Positions 9,199 through 18,167 of a stretch of 64,000 nt of DNA are shown in pieces. The stretch's first letter is position 1. Each line of letters starts with the position of its first letter. The notes beneath the pieces are model-generated. The model saw only the letters and a program-made list of their open reading frames with translations, did no database searches and was not told where the DNA came from. The stretch lies in the NCBI RefSeq assembly GCF_023006325.1, contig NZ_JAINDF010000004.1:434001-498000 (forward strand), read 5' to 3'. Both the position numbers and the translations under genes were made by a program. This DNA is from Kordiimonas marina. GTDB taxonomy: Bacteria > Pseudomonadota > Alphaproteobacteria > Sphingomonadales > Kordiimonadaceae.

Positions 9199-9711
9199 CT
9201 AAGCCGTGCCTACGCACTCTAACATGGCGGCCTCGATCGCGCCTTCGGGCGACTGCCCTCCCCACATTACAAACTGGAAGACCGGATAGAAGCGCTCGCA
9301 CTCATTGACCGCATTATCGATCATCGTCGCGACATGCTCCTCGCTCAAGGCACCCAGCATCGGGTCGTTGGCAAGGCTGGCATGGCGATAGAGAAGCGCG
9401 TCTTCTTCCGCCCAATATTCGAAATGGCCGATCCACATACGTTCATTGATCAGCCCGATGGTGTGATAGATATCCATCCGCCGCCCTTCCGGCACGCGGA
9501 GGTCGAACAGGCAGGCAAATTGAAGGGTCTTGAAATCCTCGCGCCAGAAAACCCGGAACTGCAGGTCGGTATAATGGCCGGAGATGAACATAGTCAGTTC
9601 ATCGTCGCCATGGCGCTCGACGGCCCAGTCATTGGCGCCCGCCATTTCCTCGACCATGTCGACAGGATTGCTGTGGATTACTTCGGAGTGTCCGGTACTT
9701 AAGGTGGTCAT
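9199..9711 (-). CDS. YbjN domain-containing protein
   Basis: A 170-residue soluble protein of the YbjN family, a type III secretion chaperone-like fold. The core runs from residue 13 (NPVDMVEEMAGANDWAVERH) through FRVFWREDFKTLQFACLFD to the acidic C-terminal helix AVNECERFYPVFQFVMWGG. Bacterial YbjN proteins are linked to motility and stress in enterobacteria; in alphaproteobacteria a copy often sits next to proC, as here. No catalytic residues are visible, so the role is unknown. ATG at 9711 follows a GGGGGAAACGAG leader end. The leader upstream contains alternative hairpins, described separately. Confidence 0.85.
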   Translation of the reverse strand: MTTLSTGHSEVIHSNPVDMVEEMAGANDWAVERHGDDELTMFISGHYTDLQFRVFWREDFKTLQFACLFDLRVPEGRRMDIYHTIGLINERMWIGHFEYWAEEDALLYRHASLANDPMLGALSEEHVATMIDNAVNECERFYPVFQFVMWGGQSPEGAIEAAMLECVGTA

Positions 9712-9735
9712 CTCGTTTCCCCCCGGAGATGCTGC

Positions 9736-9773
9736 CTGCCGGATAAAGACCGGCAGATCTGGTTACGCCGGTC
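9736..9773 (-). promoter_or_regulatory. Mutually exclusive hairpins in the ybjN leader
   Basis: Reading leftward, GACCGGC (complement of 9767-9773) can pair with GCCGGTC (9748-9754), or the segment holding it (CTGCCGG, 9750-9756) can pair with CCGGCAG (9736-9742). Both stems are perfect 7-mers and share bases, so only one can form. The second lies 25 bases before the ybjN start and could affect initiation. Confidence 0.4.
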
Positions 9774-10005
9774 GCGTTACTGTTGACTCTGTCGAACCAC
9801 GAAATCTGGCTCCTTCCAACATTTATAACACTAGATGTAGCGTGCCAAACGGATGAGTCCGTGGCAAGGGCTTATTCGGATTTGGGGATATTTTCTGTGG
9901 AAAAGTCCCTGAAGGACCATTCTGATATGGCGAATAAAGCCGCGCGGACAGAGCGTTAGAATCCGCTCTTCACCCATTGATTCCAAAGACAGATTATTGC
10001 GCGGA
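9774..10005. other. Non-coding gap between ubiK and ybjN
   Basis: About 230 bp without a gene. It holds a bulged hairpin at 9842-9865 (GCC..ACGGA/TCCGT GGC) and an inverted repeat GAGCG/CGCTC near 9951-9968. It presumably contains the ybjN promoter on the minus strand. Confidence 0.4.
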
Positions 10006-10272
10006 TCAGGCCTTTTTGGCGGCCTTGGCCGGGGTCTTTTTCTTGAGTGCGTCGATTTCGGCGCGCAGTGCTTCGTTTTCGAGGCGGGCTTTTTCAGCCA
10101 TATCACGCACAACTTCGAACTCTTCGCGGCTTACCAGGTCCATCTGGGACAGCTGACGATCGAGCCAGGCACGGAAATGATCTTCCATCTCGGCCTTCAC
10201 GCTGTGGGCAGCACCCACGGCACCGGTGGCGAGTTTGGCGATATCGTCGAAGATTTTGTTGCTGGTTTGCAT
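10006..10272 (-). CDS. UbiK-like accessory factor (BMFP domain protein)
   Basis: An 88-residue protein with the BMFP/UbiK pattern: an N-terminal amphipathic helix (IFDDIAKLATGAVGAAHSVK), a middle VKAEMEDHFRAWLDRQLSQM segment, then a coiled coil (EEFEVVRDMAEKARLENEAL) and a lysine/alanine-rich tail (KKKTPAKAAKKA). In enterobacteria UbiK binds UbiJ and lipids and assists ubiquinone synthesis under aerobic growth; in Brucella the homologue was called BMFP. The ATG has AAGGA nine bases upstream. It is divergent from lgt across 167 bp. Confidence 0.88.
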   Translation of the reverse strand: MQTSNKIFDDIAKLATGAVGAAHSVKAEMEDHFRAWLDRQLSQMDLVSREEFEVVRDMAEKARLENEALRAEIDALKKKTPAKAAKKA

Positions 10273-10439
10273 GGTTCCGTATCCTTATGCGTGCACGCCC
10301 CTTCATATGGGCGAATCCGGCCCCGATGGCAAGGCCCGAGTTGTCGCAGCGTTGCCGCAGGGCCGATGCCCACACCCGGTGCTTGACAGCCGCGCCCATG
10401 CCGCCATGATGGCGCCAAACAATAGCCGGGGACCCCCAC

Positions 10440-11270
10440 ATGCTTGATTCTGCGCTCATGGGCGTCATTGCCTATCCTCAAATCGACCCTGTTCTCGTCC
10501 ACCTCGGGCCGCTGGCGATCCGCTGGTACAGCCTTGCCTATATCGCGGGCCTCCTGTTCGGCTGGTGGTTCATAAGGCGGCAATCGATGAAACCGGGCGC
10601 GGCCATGTCCGCGGCCCATATGGACGATTTTCTAACCTGGGCGATCCTCGGGGTCATCCTCGGCGGGCGCACAGGCTATGTGCTCTTTTATAACCTGCCC
10701 TTCTATATCCAGCACCCGGCTGAGATCTTCAAATTGTGGGACGGCGGCATGTCCTTCCACGGCGGGGCGCTCGGCGTCATCCTCGCCGTCATCTTCTTCT
10801 GCAAGAAGAACAAGCTGGACCTGATGCGCGTGGCCGACGTGGTCGCGGTCGTCACCCCCGCCGGGCTTTTCGCCGGCCGCATCGCCAACTTCATCAATGG
10901 CGAACTGTGGGGCCGCCCGACCGATGTGCCGTGGGCGATGGTCTTCCCGCATGACCCGACCCAATTGCCCCGGCACCCGAGCCAGCTTTATGAAGCTTTC
11001 GGTGAGGGCATCATTCTGTTCCTGATTCTCCAGTTCCTGTTCCACAAAACGCGGGTCGCCAAGGAAATGCCGGGCTTTATCGCCGGTGTCTTCTTCGCGG
11101 GCTATGGCCTGACGCGCATTCTGGTCGAATTCGTGCGGATGCCGGATGTGCAGGTCGGCCTTTATCACGGCATTTCGCGCGGGCAGATGCTCAGCGTGCC
11201 CATGTTCCTGTTCGCCGCCTGGCTGATGTGGCAGGGCATCAAGCGCAAGCGCGCAAGCAAGAAAGCCTGA
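10440..11270 (+). CDS. lgt: Prolipoprotein diacylglyceryl transferase
   Basis: A 276-residue inner-membrane enzyme that transfers diacylglycerol from phosphatidylglycerol to the lipobox cysteine of prolipoproteins. About seven hydrophobic segments are visible. Hallmarks include GGRTGYVLFYN, the FHGGALG motif with its essential His, the Lgt signature GRIANFINGELWGRPTDVPW, and HPSQLYEAF. It starts with ATG at 10440 behind GGGGAC. The next gene begins seven bases after its stop, indicating an operon with the MidA-like methyltransferase and pgeF. Confidence 0.96.
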   Translation: MLDSALMGVIAYPQIDPVLVHLGPLAIRWYSLAYIAGLLFGWWFIRRQSMKPGAAMSAAHMDDFLTWAILGVILGGRTGYVLFYNLPFYIQHPAEIFKLWDGGMSFHGGALGVILAVIFFCKKNKLDLMRVADVVAVVTPAGLFAGRIANFINGELWGRPTDVPWAMVFPHDPTQLPRHPSQLYEAFGEGIILFLILQFLFHKTRVAKEMPGFIAGVFFAGYGLTRILVEFVRMPDVQVGLYHGISRGQMLSVPMFLFAAWLMWQGIKRKRASKKA

Positions 11271-11277
11271 GGGCGGC

Positions 11278-12342
11278 ATGACCGCGCTTAAAAAGCTTAT
11301 CCTCAGGCGCATCGCCGCCGAGGGACCGATGCCGCTTTCCGACTATATGGCCATGTGCCTGATGCACCCGAAGCACGGCTATTACCAGAAGGAACGCGTG
11401 TTCGGGAAAGCGGGCGATTTCATCACCGCGCCCGAAGTCAGCCAGATGTTCGGGGAGGTGATCGGCCTGTGGCTGGCGGAACGCTGGATCGCCATGGGCG
11501 GCCCGTCGCCCGTTCAGCTTATCGAGCTTGGCCCCGGCCGCGGCACATTGATGGCGGATATCTGGCGCGCGACCCGCAAGGTGCCGGGCTTCCATGCGGC
11601 AGCATCTGTGCATTTTGTTGAAGCAAGCACACAGCTGCGCGCGCTCCAACGCGAGAAAATGCCCGCCGCCCACTGGCATGATAATCTGATGACCGTGCCG
11701 GAGGGGCCGAGCCTGATCGTCGCCAATGAATTTTTCGATGCCCTGCCGATCCACCAGTTTGAAAAGCGTGACGGCCTGTGGTTCGAACGGCTGGTCGGCG
11801 CGGAAGACGACACCCTCGGCTTCACGCTCGGGGCGGCAAGCGCCAAGCTCGCGCTCATCCCCGATGCTGTCAAAGCCGCGCCGAACGGCAGTATCGCCGA
11901 AGTCTGCCCCGCGGCGCTGACCGTCACCAGCACCATTGCCGAACGGCTGAAGGCCCATGGTGGTGCCGCGCTGATCCTTGATTACGGCTATGCCCGCTCC
12001 GCCCCCGGCGACACGTTCCAGGCCCTGAAGGCGCATCAATATACCGATCCGTTCGCCGAACCCGGCGCTGCCGACCTGACCGCCCATGTCGCCTTCGACA
12101 GGATCGCCGAAACCGCCCAGGAAGCCGGGCTGACGGCCTCCGCCATTGCCGAACAGGGCACGTTCCTGATGACGATCGGCCTCGGCGCCCGCGCCCAGCA
12201 GCTTGCCGCAGGGGCCGATGACGCCGGGCAAGCGCGCATCCTCAGCGAGCTCAAGCGCCTGACAGCACCCGATGAAATGGGCCAGCTTTTCAAGGTGATC
12301 GCGCTTCAGTCCCCCGGCCTTACCCCGCCGCCGGGCTTTTGA
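11278..12342 (+). CDS. SAM-dependent methyltransferase of the MidA/NDUFAF7 family
   Basis: A 354-residue protein of the NDUFAF7/MidA (DUF185) family. The N-terminus shows the family pattern GPMPLSDYMAMCLMHPKHGY and YQKERVFGKAGDFITAPEVS, the SAM-binding loop is ELGPGRGTLMADI, and NEFFDALPIHQF and ALILDYGY follow. The mitochondrial relative methylates an arginine of a complex I subunit during assembly; the bacterial protein may act similarly on NADH dehydrogenase, which is inference. ATG at 11278 with GAGGGCGG upstream. It lies between lgt and pgeF, an order I recall in other alphaproteobacteria. Confidence 0.92.
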   Translation: MTALKKLILRRIAAEGPMPLSDYMAMCLMHPKHGYYQKERVFGKAGDFITAPEVSQMFGEVIGLWLAERWIAMGGPSPVQLIELGPGRGTLMADIWRATRKVPGFHAAASVHFVEASTQLRALQREKMPAAHWHDNLMTVPEGPSLIVANEFFDALPIHQFEKRDGLWFERLVGAEDDTLGFTLGAASAKLALIPDAVKAAPNGSIAEVCPAALTVTSTIAERLKAHGGAALILDYGYARSAPGDTFQALKAHQYTDPFAEPGAADLTAHVAFDRIAETAQEAGLTASAIAEQGTFLMTIGLGARAQQLAAGADDAGQARILSELKRLTAPDEMGQLFKVIALQSPGLTPPPGF

Positions 12343-12411
12343 CGCCCATAAGCCTTTTCACCGCCCCAATGGCTGATTATGCTGGCCGCACACGAAAATG
12401 AGGCCCGCCCA

Positions 12412-13170
12412 ATGACCCATATAAAAAGTCCCGACATCCACGCCCCGCACGCTTTCCTGAGCCGGATCGGTGGTGTGTCGGACGGCGTGTATGAAAGCCT
12501 CAATTGCGGGGCCGGGTCGGATGATGTGCCCGCGCATGTGCAGGAAAACCGGCGCATCGCAGCGGGGCTGATTTCAGGCACACCAGACACGCCGGTCCTG
12601 AGTTGCTACCAGGTGCACGGTGCGGGCGCGATCCATGTCACCGAAGACTGGGGTAATGACCGCCCGAAGGCCGACGCCATGGTCACCGACCGGCCCGGCC
12701 TGATCCTCGGCATCCTCACCGCCGACTGCACGCCGGTCCTGTTTGAGGACGCCGAAGCCGGTATTGTCGGGGCCGCCCATGCGGGCTGGAAAGGCGCGTT
12801 CGGCGGCGTGACCGACAGCACCGTCGCGCTGATGGAAGACCTGGGCGCAGACCGCAGCCGCATCCATGCCGCGATCGGCCCGACCATCGCACAGGCGAGC
12901 TATGAGGTGGATGCTGGCTTCCGCGAGACCTTCCTGAAATCCGACGAAAGCTTCGACCGTTTCTTCATCCCCGGCAAAGATGCCACGCATTTTCAGTTCG
13001 ACCTGCCCGCCTTCGTGCGCCACCGGCTGGCGGATGCGGGCATCACGCACATATGGGACGCCGGGCTCGACACTTATGCAAGTGCGGATCATTTCTCCTA
13101 CCGGCGGACGACTCACCGGCACGAGCCGGACTATGGCCGCCAGCTTTCCGGCATCATGGTGCGCCCATAA
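12412..13170 (+). CDS. pgeF: Peptidoglycan-editing factor / YfiH-type multicopper-like (laccase domain) protein
   Basis: A 252-residue protein of the PgeF/YfiH family. Diagnostic motifs are SCYQVHGAG (His), ILTADCTPVLF (Cys) and GAAHAGWKGAFGG (His), which bind one zinc ion. In E. coli the protein helps keep muropeptide composition correct; related enzymes show purine nucleoside phosphorylase activity in vitro. ATG at 12412 with GAGG upstream is preferred over the upstream in-frame ATG at 12379, whose extra residues do not fit the family. It closes the lgt operon. Confidence 0.9.
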   Translation: MTHIKSPDIHAPHAFLSRIGGVSDGVYESLNCGAGSDDVPAHVQENRRIAAGLISGTPDTPVLSCYQVHGAGAIHVTEDWGNDRPKADAMVTDRPGLILGILTADCTPVLFEDAEAGIVGAAHAGWKGAFGGVTDSTVALMEDLGADRSRIHAAIGPTIAQASYEVDAGFRETFLKSDESFDRFFIPGKDATHFQFDLPAFVRHRLADAGITHIWDAGLDTYASADHFSYRRTTHRHEPDYGRQLSGIMVRP

Positions 13171-13243
13171 AGGGAAACTGCGTAATAATGGTACACCTCA
13201 AGGGGGTGGAACGCGCAATCGCCCGGTAAAACGCCCATGCGGC

Positions 13244-13271
13244 TTTACACACCCGCCCCCCGCTGATAAAC
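13244..13271 (+). promoter_or_regulatory. Possible promoter of prs
   Basis: TTTACA (13244-13249) and GATAAA (13266-13271) with a 16-base spacer, about 45 bp before the prs start. Moderate match. Confidence 0.4.
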
Positions 13272-13314
13272 CGTGCGCGAAACAAAACTGTCTTCATCTC
13301 ACGGAGGCCATTTA

Positions 13315-14253
13315 ATGGGCATGAAGATCCTGACCGGGAACTCTAACCCGGAACTGGCGGAGGCCATCGCCGCCTATTTGAATATGCCGCTCGCCAAAGC
13401 GGCTATTAAACGCTTTTCCGACCAGGAAGTGTTTGTGGAGATTCATGAAAACGTCCGTGGTGAGGACGTTTTCCTGATTCAGCCCACCAGCTTCCCGGCC
13501 AACGACCATATGATGGAACTTCTGGTGTGCATCGATGCGCTCAAGCGCGCATCGGCCCGCCGGATCACCGCGGTCATTCCTTACTTCGGCTATGCCCGTC
13601 AGGACCGGAAGCCCGGCCCGCGGACGCCGATTTCGGCCAAACTGGTGGCAAACCTCATCACCACCGCCGGGGCCGACCGCGTACTGACCATGGACCTGCA
13701 CGCAGGCCAGATCCAGGGCTTCTTCGATATCCCGACCGATAACCTCTATGCCATGCCGGTTCTCGTTCGCGACCTCAAAGAAAAATACGCTGGCCGCAAG
13801 ACCATGATCGTGTCGCCGGACGTCGGCGGCGTGGTTCGCGCCCGTGCCTACGCCAAGCGCATGGATGCCCCGATCGCCATCATCGATAAACGCCGCGAAC
13901 GCGCCGGGGTTTCCGAAGTGATGCATATCGTCGGTGACGTGGAAGGCTATGATTGCGTGCTGGTCGATGACATCGTCGACAGCGCCGGCACCCTCTGCAA
14001 CGCAGCCAAGGCATTGCATGCGCACGGCGCCAAGTCGGTTTCGGCTTATGTCGCCCACGGTGTGCTTTCCGGCCCGGCGATGGAGCGGATCAAAAACAGC
14101 GTGATGGACGAACTGGTCATCACCGACAGTATCCGCCCGTCGGACGATGTGAAGGCGAACCCGAAGGTCCGCGTGGTTACCGTAGCGCCCCTCTTGGCCG
14201 AAGCCATGAACCGCATCGCGCACGAGACCAGCGTTTCCAGCCTGTTCGACTAA
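13315..14253 (+). CDS. prs: Ribose-phosphate pyrophosphokinase
   Basis: A 312-residue enzyme making PRPP from ribose 5-phosphate and ATP for nucleotide, histidine and tryptophan synthesis. Motifs include [22 protein letters not shown], the metal-binding [15 protein letters not shown], the flexible loop DKRRERAG and the PRPP site [13 protein letters not shown]. The ATG at 13315 has ACGGAGG eight bases upstream. It has its own promoter region and terminator, so it appears monocistronic. Confidence 0.97.
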   Translation: MGMKILTGNSNPELAEAIAAYLNMPLAKAAIKRFSDQEVFVEIHENVRGEDVFLIQPTSFPANDHMMELLVCIDALKRASARRITAVIPYFGYARQDRKPGPRTPISAKLVANLITTAGADRVLTMDLHAGQIQGFFDIPTDNLYAMPVLVRDLKEKYAGRKTMIVSPDVGGVVRARAYAKRMDAPIAIIDKRRERAGVSEVMHIVGDVEGYDCVLVDDIVDSAGTLCNAAKALHAHGAKSVSAYVAHGVLSGPAMERIKNSVMDELVITDSIRPSDDVKANPKVRVVTVAPLLAEAMNRIAHETSVSSLFD

Positions 14254-14280
14254 GCGCAAGCGCACTTAAAGATACAAAAA

Positions 14281-14312
14281 AGCCCCTGCCCTAACCGGCG
14301 GGGGCTTTTTGC
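14281..14312. terminator. Bidirectional intrinsic terminator after prs
   Basis: AGCCCCTGCC (14281-14290) pairs with GGCGGGGGCT (14297-14306), followed rightward by TTTTT and leftward by six T, so it can stop both prs and the convergent solute-binding gene. Confidence 0.85.
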
Positions 14313-14328
14313 ATTTGGGGCGCAGGCT

Positions 14329-15132
14329 TCAGTAAACCAGAAACTGGCCGAGGCCCTGGTGCTCAAAGAAGCTGTGGAGCTGGCCGCTGCGTTTCAGCGT
14401 ATCGAGCATGGCGCCGAGGTTGGCCGCCGTGATCGGCGCACCCGCCCGCACCATCAACGGCAGATGATAGTCCTGGTCATGCGGCGGGATAATCTCCACC
14501 TTCCCGGCGAGGGCCTTGTCGCGCTTCTGGCTGCAGGCGAGGAACATGTCGCTAACGATGGCCAAATCCACCGTGCCGGCCACCAGATATTTCAGCCCCT
14601 GTGTCTGGGTCTCGGCAAACATCACATCAAAGTGGCTTTTCAGGAACTTCTGGTCGGCATCGAAGTCGGCAAACGCGTAATGATACCCCAGCGTAAGCGC
14701 CATGCGCCGCTTCAGGCGGTCATCGGGTTTAAGGCTTGCATCCCATGAGCCCTTACGGGCGACAAACACTTCATGGCCTGAAAGGATGGGGCGCGTGACC
14801 TCCACACTGATCCCCGCATCCGCCCAGCCCCAGGTCGGCATTTCGAACATCAGCACATCGATGGCCCCTGACCGCATCAGCTGATACCGCCGCTGAGCCG
14901 GGATCGGCACGAAAACGAAATGATAGTCGGACTGGATTTTGTTCAGGCGTTCAATAAGCGCAGGCGTGACTGCATGCGCGCCCCCGACGAAGGGCTCGAA
15001 CTGGTAGCCACCAACCTTGATGTCTTCTGCCGCTTTGACGCCGGTCGCCAGTGGCCCGAGGAGGGCCAGCACCATTAGGGCAGAAAGCCACCTTCCTAAA
15101 AAGGTAAACACACACAATCCTCTATTCATCAT
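14329..15132 (-). CDS. Periplasmic solute-binding family 3 domain protein
   Basis: A 267-residue exported protein. A signal peptide (about 1-33, ending GVKA/AED) is followed by a type 3 periplasmic binding fold: IKVGGYQFEPFVGG at the start, SGAIDVLMFEMPTWGW in lobe 1 and LVAGTVDLAIVSDMFLA in lobe 2. No permease or ATPase gene is nearby, so it may feed a distant ABC transporter, act with a sensor, or have another role. The start at 15132 (MMNRGLCV...) has GAGGGG upstream and puts the signal peptide at the N-terminus; the frame is open further to 15162. Ligand unknown. Confidence 0.8.
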   Translation of the reverse strand: MMNRGLCVFTFLGRWLSALMVLALLGPLATGVKAAEDIKVGGYQFEPFVGGAHAVTPALIERLNKIQSDYHFVFVPIPAQRRYQLMRSGAIDVLMFEMPTWGWADAGISVEVTRPILSGHEVFVARKGSWDASLKPDDRLKRRMALTLGYHYAFADFDADQKFLKSHFDVMFAETQTQGLKYLVAGTVDLAIVSDMFLACSQKRDKALAGKVEIIPPHDQDYHLPLMVRAGAPITAANLGAMLDTLKRSGQLHSFFEHQGLGQFLVY

Positions 15133-15444
15133 TCTCTCGGCCCCTCGATGAATATCGGCCATCTATCGTTAAATTTTCATAAATTCTCCAAACAAAGGTG
15201 TCCGCTGTGTACTATTAAGCAATTCCAGATATTATATCCCTAATGGCTTTACTTTAAGCTTAGTAATACAACTTATATTTTCATTGTTTCTGCCCTATAA
15301 ATAGGACAGAGCGACTTACGCTCACCGTGCTCGCCTTATTCTCCCAGGAAGGGAATGCCCCCCGGAACTGGATACACGCGCGGGCAATAGGCCGCCCAGA
15401 CACGCATCAGGCCTTCCCATGAGCATACTCAGGGGCGATTAGGC
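15133..15444. other. AT-richer non-coding region between the binding-protein gene and rplY
   Basis: No gene seen. The part from about 15165 to 15310 is clearly richer in A and T than its surroundings and presumably holds the leftward promoter of the solute-binding gene. Confidence 0.5.
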
Positions 15445-15472
15445 TTGCTTTTCCGGGCATTTCGCGTTAAAT
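15445..15472 (+). promoter_or_regulatory. Possible promoter of the rplY-pth-ychF group
   Basis: TTGCTT (15445-15450) and TTAAAT (15467-15472) with a 16-base spacer. A start near 15480 would give a leader of about 110 bases. Confidence 0.4.
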
Positions 15473-15499
15473 CGCGCCCGACTCTGATGGCATCGGCCG

Positions 15500-15567
15500 T
15501 CAGGGAAAGTCCGCCCTTGCATCCCTGGAGGAAGTGGCGGTCAGGTGCGGGATGGTCCCGTCCCTGA
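15500..15567 (+). promoter_or_regulatory. Structured leader upstream of rplY
   Basis: TCAGGGA (15500-15506) pairs with TCCCTGA (15561-15567). It encloses CCGCC/GGCGG (15511-15515 with 15536-15540) and CGGGA/TCCCG (15548-15552 with 15556-15560), giving a three-way junction 20 bases before the ribosome site. This could be a ribosomal-protein autoregulatory leader; no folding program was run. Confidence 0.4.
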
Positions 15568-15589
15568 ATAAAGTTTTTGGAGAAATACC

Positions 15590-16213
15590 ATGGCTGACAT
15601 CGTCACCATCGTTGCCGAAGCGCGCGAACGGGTAGGCAAGGGAGCCTCCCGCGCCGTGCGTCGTGCTGGCAAAGTGCCTGCAGTAATTTACGGCGACAAC
15701 AAAGAACCCGAATCGATCCAGATCCCGCAGAACGAGATCATCCGTCTTCTGAACCGTGGCGGCTTCATGTCCCACACGTTCGAAGTTCAGGTTGGCAAAA
15801 AGAAAACCACAGTTCTGCCGCGTGACCTGCAGCTGCATCCGGTTTCGGATCTGCCGATCCACATCGACTTCCTGCGCCTCGGCAAAGGCATGGATCTGGT
15901 TATGGAAGTACCGGTTCATATCACGGGCGAAGAAGTTTCCCCGGGCATCAAGCGCGGTGGTGTTATCAACCACACCCGCCACGCCATCGAACTGCACGTT
16001 CCGGCTGACGCCATTCCGGAAGCCATCGAAGTTTCGGTTGCTGGCCTCGACGTCGGTGAAGCCATCAAGATCAGCGCTATCGAGCTGCCGAAAGGTTGCC
16101 GTCCGACCATCGATCGCGACTTCACCATCTGTGCCATCGTTGCACCGAGCGGCCTGAAGTCGACCGAGAACGCGGCTGACGAAGGCGCAGAAGAAGACGC
16201 TTCGGAAGAATAA
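15590..16213 (+). CDS. rplY: 50S ribosomal protein L25 (CTC/TL5 type)
   Basis: A 207-residue L25 of the two-domain CTC type. The N-terminal domain that binds 5S rRNA is clear (EARERVGKGASRAVRRAGKV, PAVIYGDNKEP), and the C-terminal TL5-like domain follows (LPIHIDFLRL, PVHITGEEVSPGIKRGG), ending in an acidic tail (ADEGAEEDASEE). ATG at 15590 follows TTGGAGAAATACC. It sits 57 bp ahead of pth, an order conserved in many bacteria. Codon use (many CTG, GTT, AAA) differs slightly from neighbours, as expected for a highly expressed gene. Confidence 0.97.
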   Translation: MADIVTIVAEARERVGKGASRAVRRAGKVPAVIYGDNKEPESIQIPQNEIIRLLNRGGFMSHTFEVQVGKKKTTVLPRDLQLHPVSDLPIHIDFLRLGKGMDLVMEVPVHITGEEVSPGIKRGGVINHTRHAIELHVPADAIPEAIEVSVAGLDVGEAIKISAIELPKGCRPTIDRDFTICAIVAPSGLKSTENAADEGAEEDASEE

Positions 16214-16222
16214 GCACGCACA

Positions 16223-16248
16223 GAGGGTGCCTGAACGCAGGCGCCCTC
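16223..16248 (+). terminator. Intercistronic hairpin between rplY and pth
   Basis: GAGGGTGCCTG (16223-16233) pairs with CAGGCGCCCTC (16238-16248) with one G-T pair. There is no T run, so it more likely tunes mRNA stability or partial termination than ends transcription. Confidence 0.4.
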
Positions 16249-16270
16249 CACTGCCGGAGGAACGTATCCC

Positions 16271-16990
16271 ATGCTGCTTTTTGTCGGTCTTGGCAATCCG
16301 GGCGGCAGCTACGAAAAAAACCGGCACAATGTGGGTTTTATGGCGGTGGACGAGATCGTGCGCCGCCATAATTTTTTGCCCTGGCGCAAGCGCTTCCAGG
16401 GGCTGGTGAGCGAAGGCACACTGGGCGGCCAGAAAATACTGCTTCTCAAACCCCAAACCTTCATGAACCTTTCGGGCCAGGCCGTTGGCGAAGCCATGCG
16501 CTTCTTCAAGCTCAATCCGTCGGACGTGTTCGTGCTGTATGACGAGCTGGACCTCGCGTTCGGCAAGGTCAAGGTGAAGACGGGCGGCGGGGCTGCGGGC
16601 CATAACGGTATCCGCTCCATCACCCAGCATATCGGGGCCGATTTCCACCGCGTACGGATCGGCATCGATCACCCGGGTGACAAGGCGCGTGTGCACGGCC
16701 ATGTGTTGGGCGATTTCGCCAAGGCCGAACAACAGCTTCTGGAGACGATCCTCGACGCGGTAGCCCAGGAAGCCGGCTATCTGGCCGCAGGCGACACACC
16801 GCGTTTCATGAGCGAAGTCGCCCGCACCATCAATCCGCCGCGCGAGAACGGTGGCGGCAAGAAACAAAAGGCCGACACGGCCGCACCGGCCGAGGCGGGC
16901 ACCAAGCCTGCCGCAAAGCCGGTTGAGAAAAAGAATTCCGAGGGCCCCATGGCAGCCATGCTGCGCGCCTTCAAGTCAGGAGATAAATAG
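16271..16990 (+). CDS. pth: Peptidyl-tRNA hydrolase
   Basis: A 239-residue enzyme that frees tRNA from stalled peptidyl-tRNA. The signature [20 protein letters not shown] contains the catalytic His, with [11 protein letters not shown] and [13 protein letters not shown] following. The family core ends near residue 190; the remaining 45 residues are a low-complexity Lys/Ala/Pro tail ([14 protein letters not shown]) and a short final helix. ATG at 16271 follows GGAGG. Its 3' end carries the ribosome site of ychF, which starts at the very next base. Confidence 0.96.
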   Translation: MLLFVGLGNPGGSYEKNRHNVGFMAVDEIVRRHNFLPWRKRFQGLVSEGTLGGQKILLLKPQTFMNLSGQAVGEAMRFFKLNPSDVFVLYDELDLAFGKVKVKTGGGAAGHNGIRSITQHIGADFHRVRIGIDHPGDKARVHGHVLGDFAKAEQQLLETILDAVAQEAGYLAAGDTPRFMSEVARTINPPRENGGGKKQKADTAAPAEAGTKPAAKPVEKKNSEGPMAAMLRAFKSGDK

Positions 16991-18094
16991 ATGGGTTTCA
17001 AGTGTGGCATTGTCGGCCTGCCGAACGTGGGTAAATCGACGCTTTTCAACGCGCTGACCTGTACGGCATCGGCCGCTGCGGCCAACTATCCCTTCTGCAC
17101 GATCGAACCGAACGTCGGCCAGGTGCCGGTGCCGGATGAGCGGCTGTACAAGCTGGCTGAAATCGCCGGTTCGAAGGACATCATCCCGACCCAGTTGTCG
17201 TTCGTGGACATTGCCGGTCTCGTGCGCGGTGCTTCCAAGGGCGAAGGTCTTGGCAACCAGTTCCTCGCCAACATCCGCGAAGTGGACGCCATCTGCCATG
17301 TGCTGCGCTGCTTCGAGGACGACGACATCACCCACGTTGATGGCCGCGTTGACCCTGTCTCGGACGCTGAAACCATCGAAACCGAGCTGATGCTCGCCGA
17401 CCTTGAAAGCCTGGAAGGCCGCGTCCATGGTCTCGGCCGCCGCGTGCGTGGGGGCGACAAGGAAGCCAAGGCGATGATGGACATGATCGAGCGCCTGATC
17501 CCGCTCCTGAAGGAAGGCCAACCGGCGCGCATGGTCGAAATCAAGGATGACGAAGAACAGAAGACGCTGGAAATGCTTCAGCTCCTGACCTCGAAGCCGA
17601 TCCTTTATGTCTGTAACGTCGAGGAAGAATGCGCTTCCACCGGCAACAAATTCTCCGAAGCCGTTCAGGCGATGGCCGCCGCGCAAGGGGCCGCCTGCGT
17701 CGTGATCTCCGCCGCCGTTGAAGCCGAAATCGCCCAGCTGGACGAGGAAGAGGAAAAAGCCGAATTCCTGGAAACCCTCGGCCTTGGCCAGACCGGCCTC
17801 GCCCGTGTGATCCGCGCCGGTTACGACCTTCTGGACCTCATCACCTATTTCACGGTGGGCCCGAAGGAAGCCCGCGCCTGGACCATCACCAAGGGCACCA
17901 AAGCCCCGGCGGCCGCAGGCGTCATCCACACCGACTTCGAAAAAGGCTTCATCCGCGCTGAAACCATCGCCTTTGATGACTTTGTATCGCTCGGCGGTGA
18001 ACAGGGCGCGAAGGATGCCGGCAAGATGCGGCTTGAAGGCAAGGAATATGTCGTTGCCGACGGCGACGTCCTGCACTTCCGCTTCGCGAACTAA
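16991..18094 (+). CDS. ychF: Redox-regulated ribosome-binding ATPase YchF
   Basis: A 367-residue Obg-superfamily P-loop protein that prefers ATP and binds ribosomes. Motifs: G1 [12 protein letters not shown] at the start, the YchF-specific [11 protein letters not shown]3 [17 protein letters not shown], a coiled-coil insert around residues 130-170, and a C-terminal TGS domain ending FRFAN. Length matches the family. It is directly coupled to pth (no gap; AGGAG inside the pth end), implying one translation-related operon rplY-pth-ychF. Confidence 0.97.
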   Translation: MGFKCGIVGLPNVGKSTLFNALTCTASAAAANYPFCTIEPNVGQVPVPDERLYKLAEIAGSKDIIPTQLSFVDIAGLVRGASKGEGLGNQFLANIREVDAICHVLRCFEDDDITHVDGRVDPVSDAETIETELMLADLESLEGRVHGLGRRVRGGDKEAKAMMDMIERLIPLLKEGQPARMVEIKDDEEQKTLEMLQLLTSKPILYVCNVEEECASTGNKFSEAVQAMAAAQGAACVVISAAVEAEIAQLDEEEEKAEFLETLGLGQTGLARVIRAGYDLLDLITYFTVGPKEARAWTITKGTKAPAAAGVIHTDFEKGFIRAETIAFDDFVSLGGEQGAKDAGKMRLEGKEYVVADGDVLHFRFAN

Positions 18095-18148
18095 GCCTCA
18101 CGGTTTCAGCCGTTTAAAATAGGGACTGTAACGGCCCCACACCGGCGA

Positions 18149-18166
18149 GGCGAGCCACGGCTCGCC
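18149..18166. repeat. Short perfect hairpin between convergent genes
   Basis: GGCGAGCC and GGCTCGCC with a two-base centre, between the ends of ychF and the DUF2007 gene. No T run; possibly a weak terminator. Confidence 0.35.
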
Positions 18167-18167
18167 C

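Noticed and set aside
9842-9865. Hammerhead-ribozyme-like GGATGAGTCCGT in the gap before ybjN
   Set aside because: It resembles stem II of a hammerhead, but the CUGAUGA core is imperfect and the required GAAA is missing.
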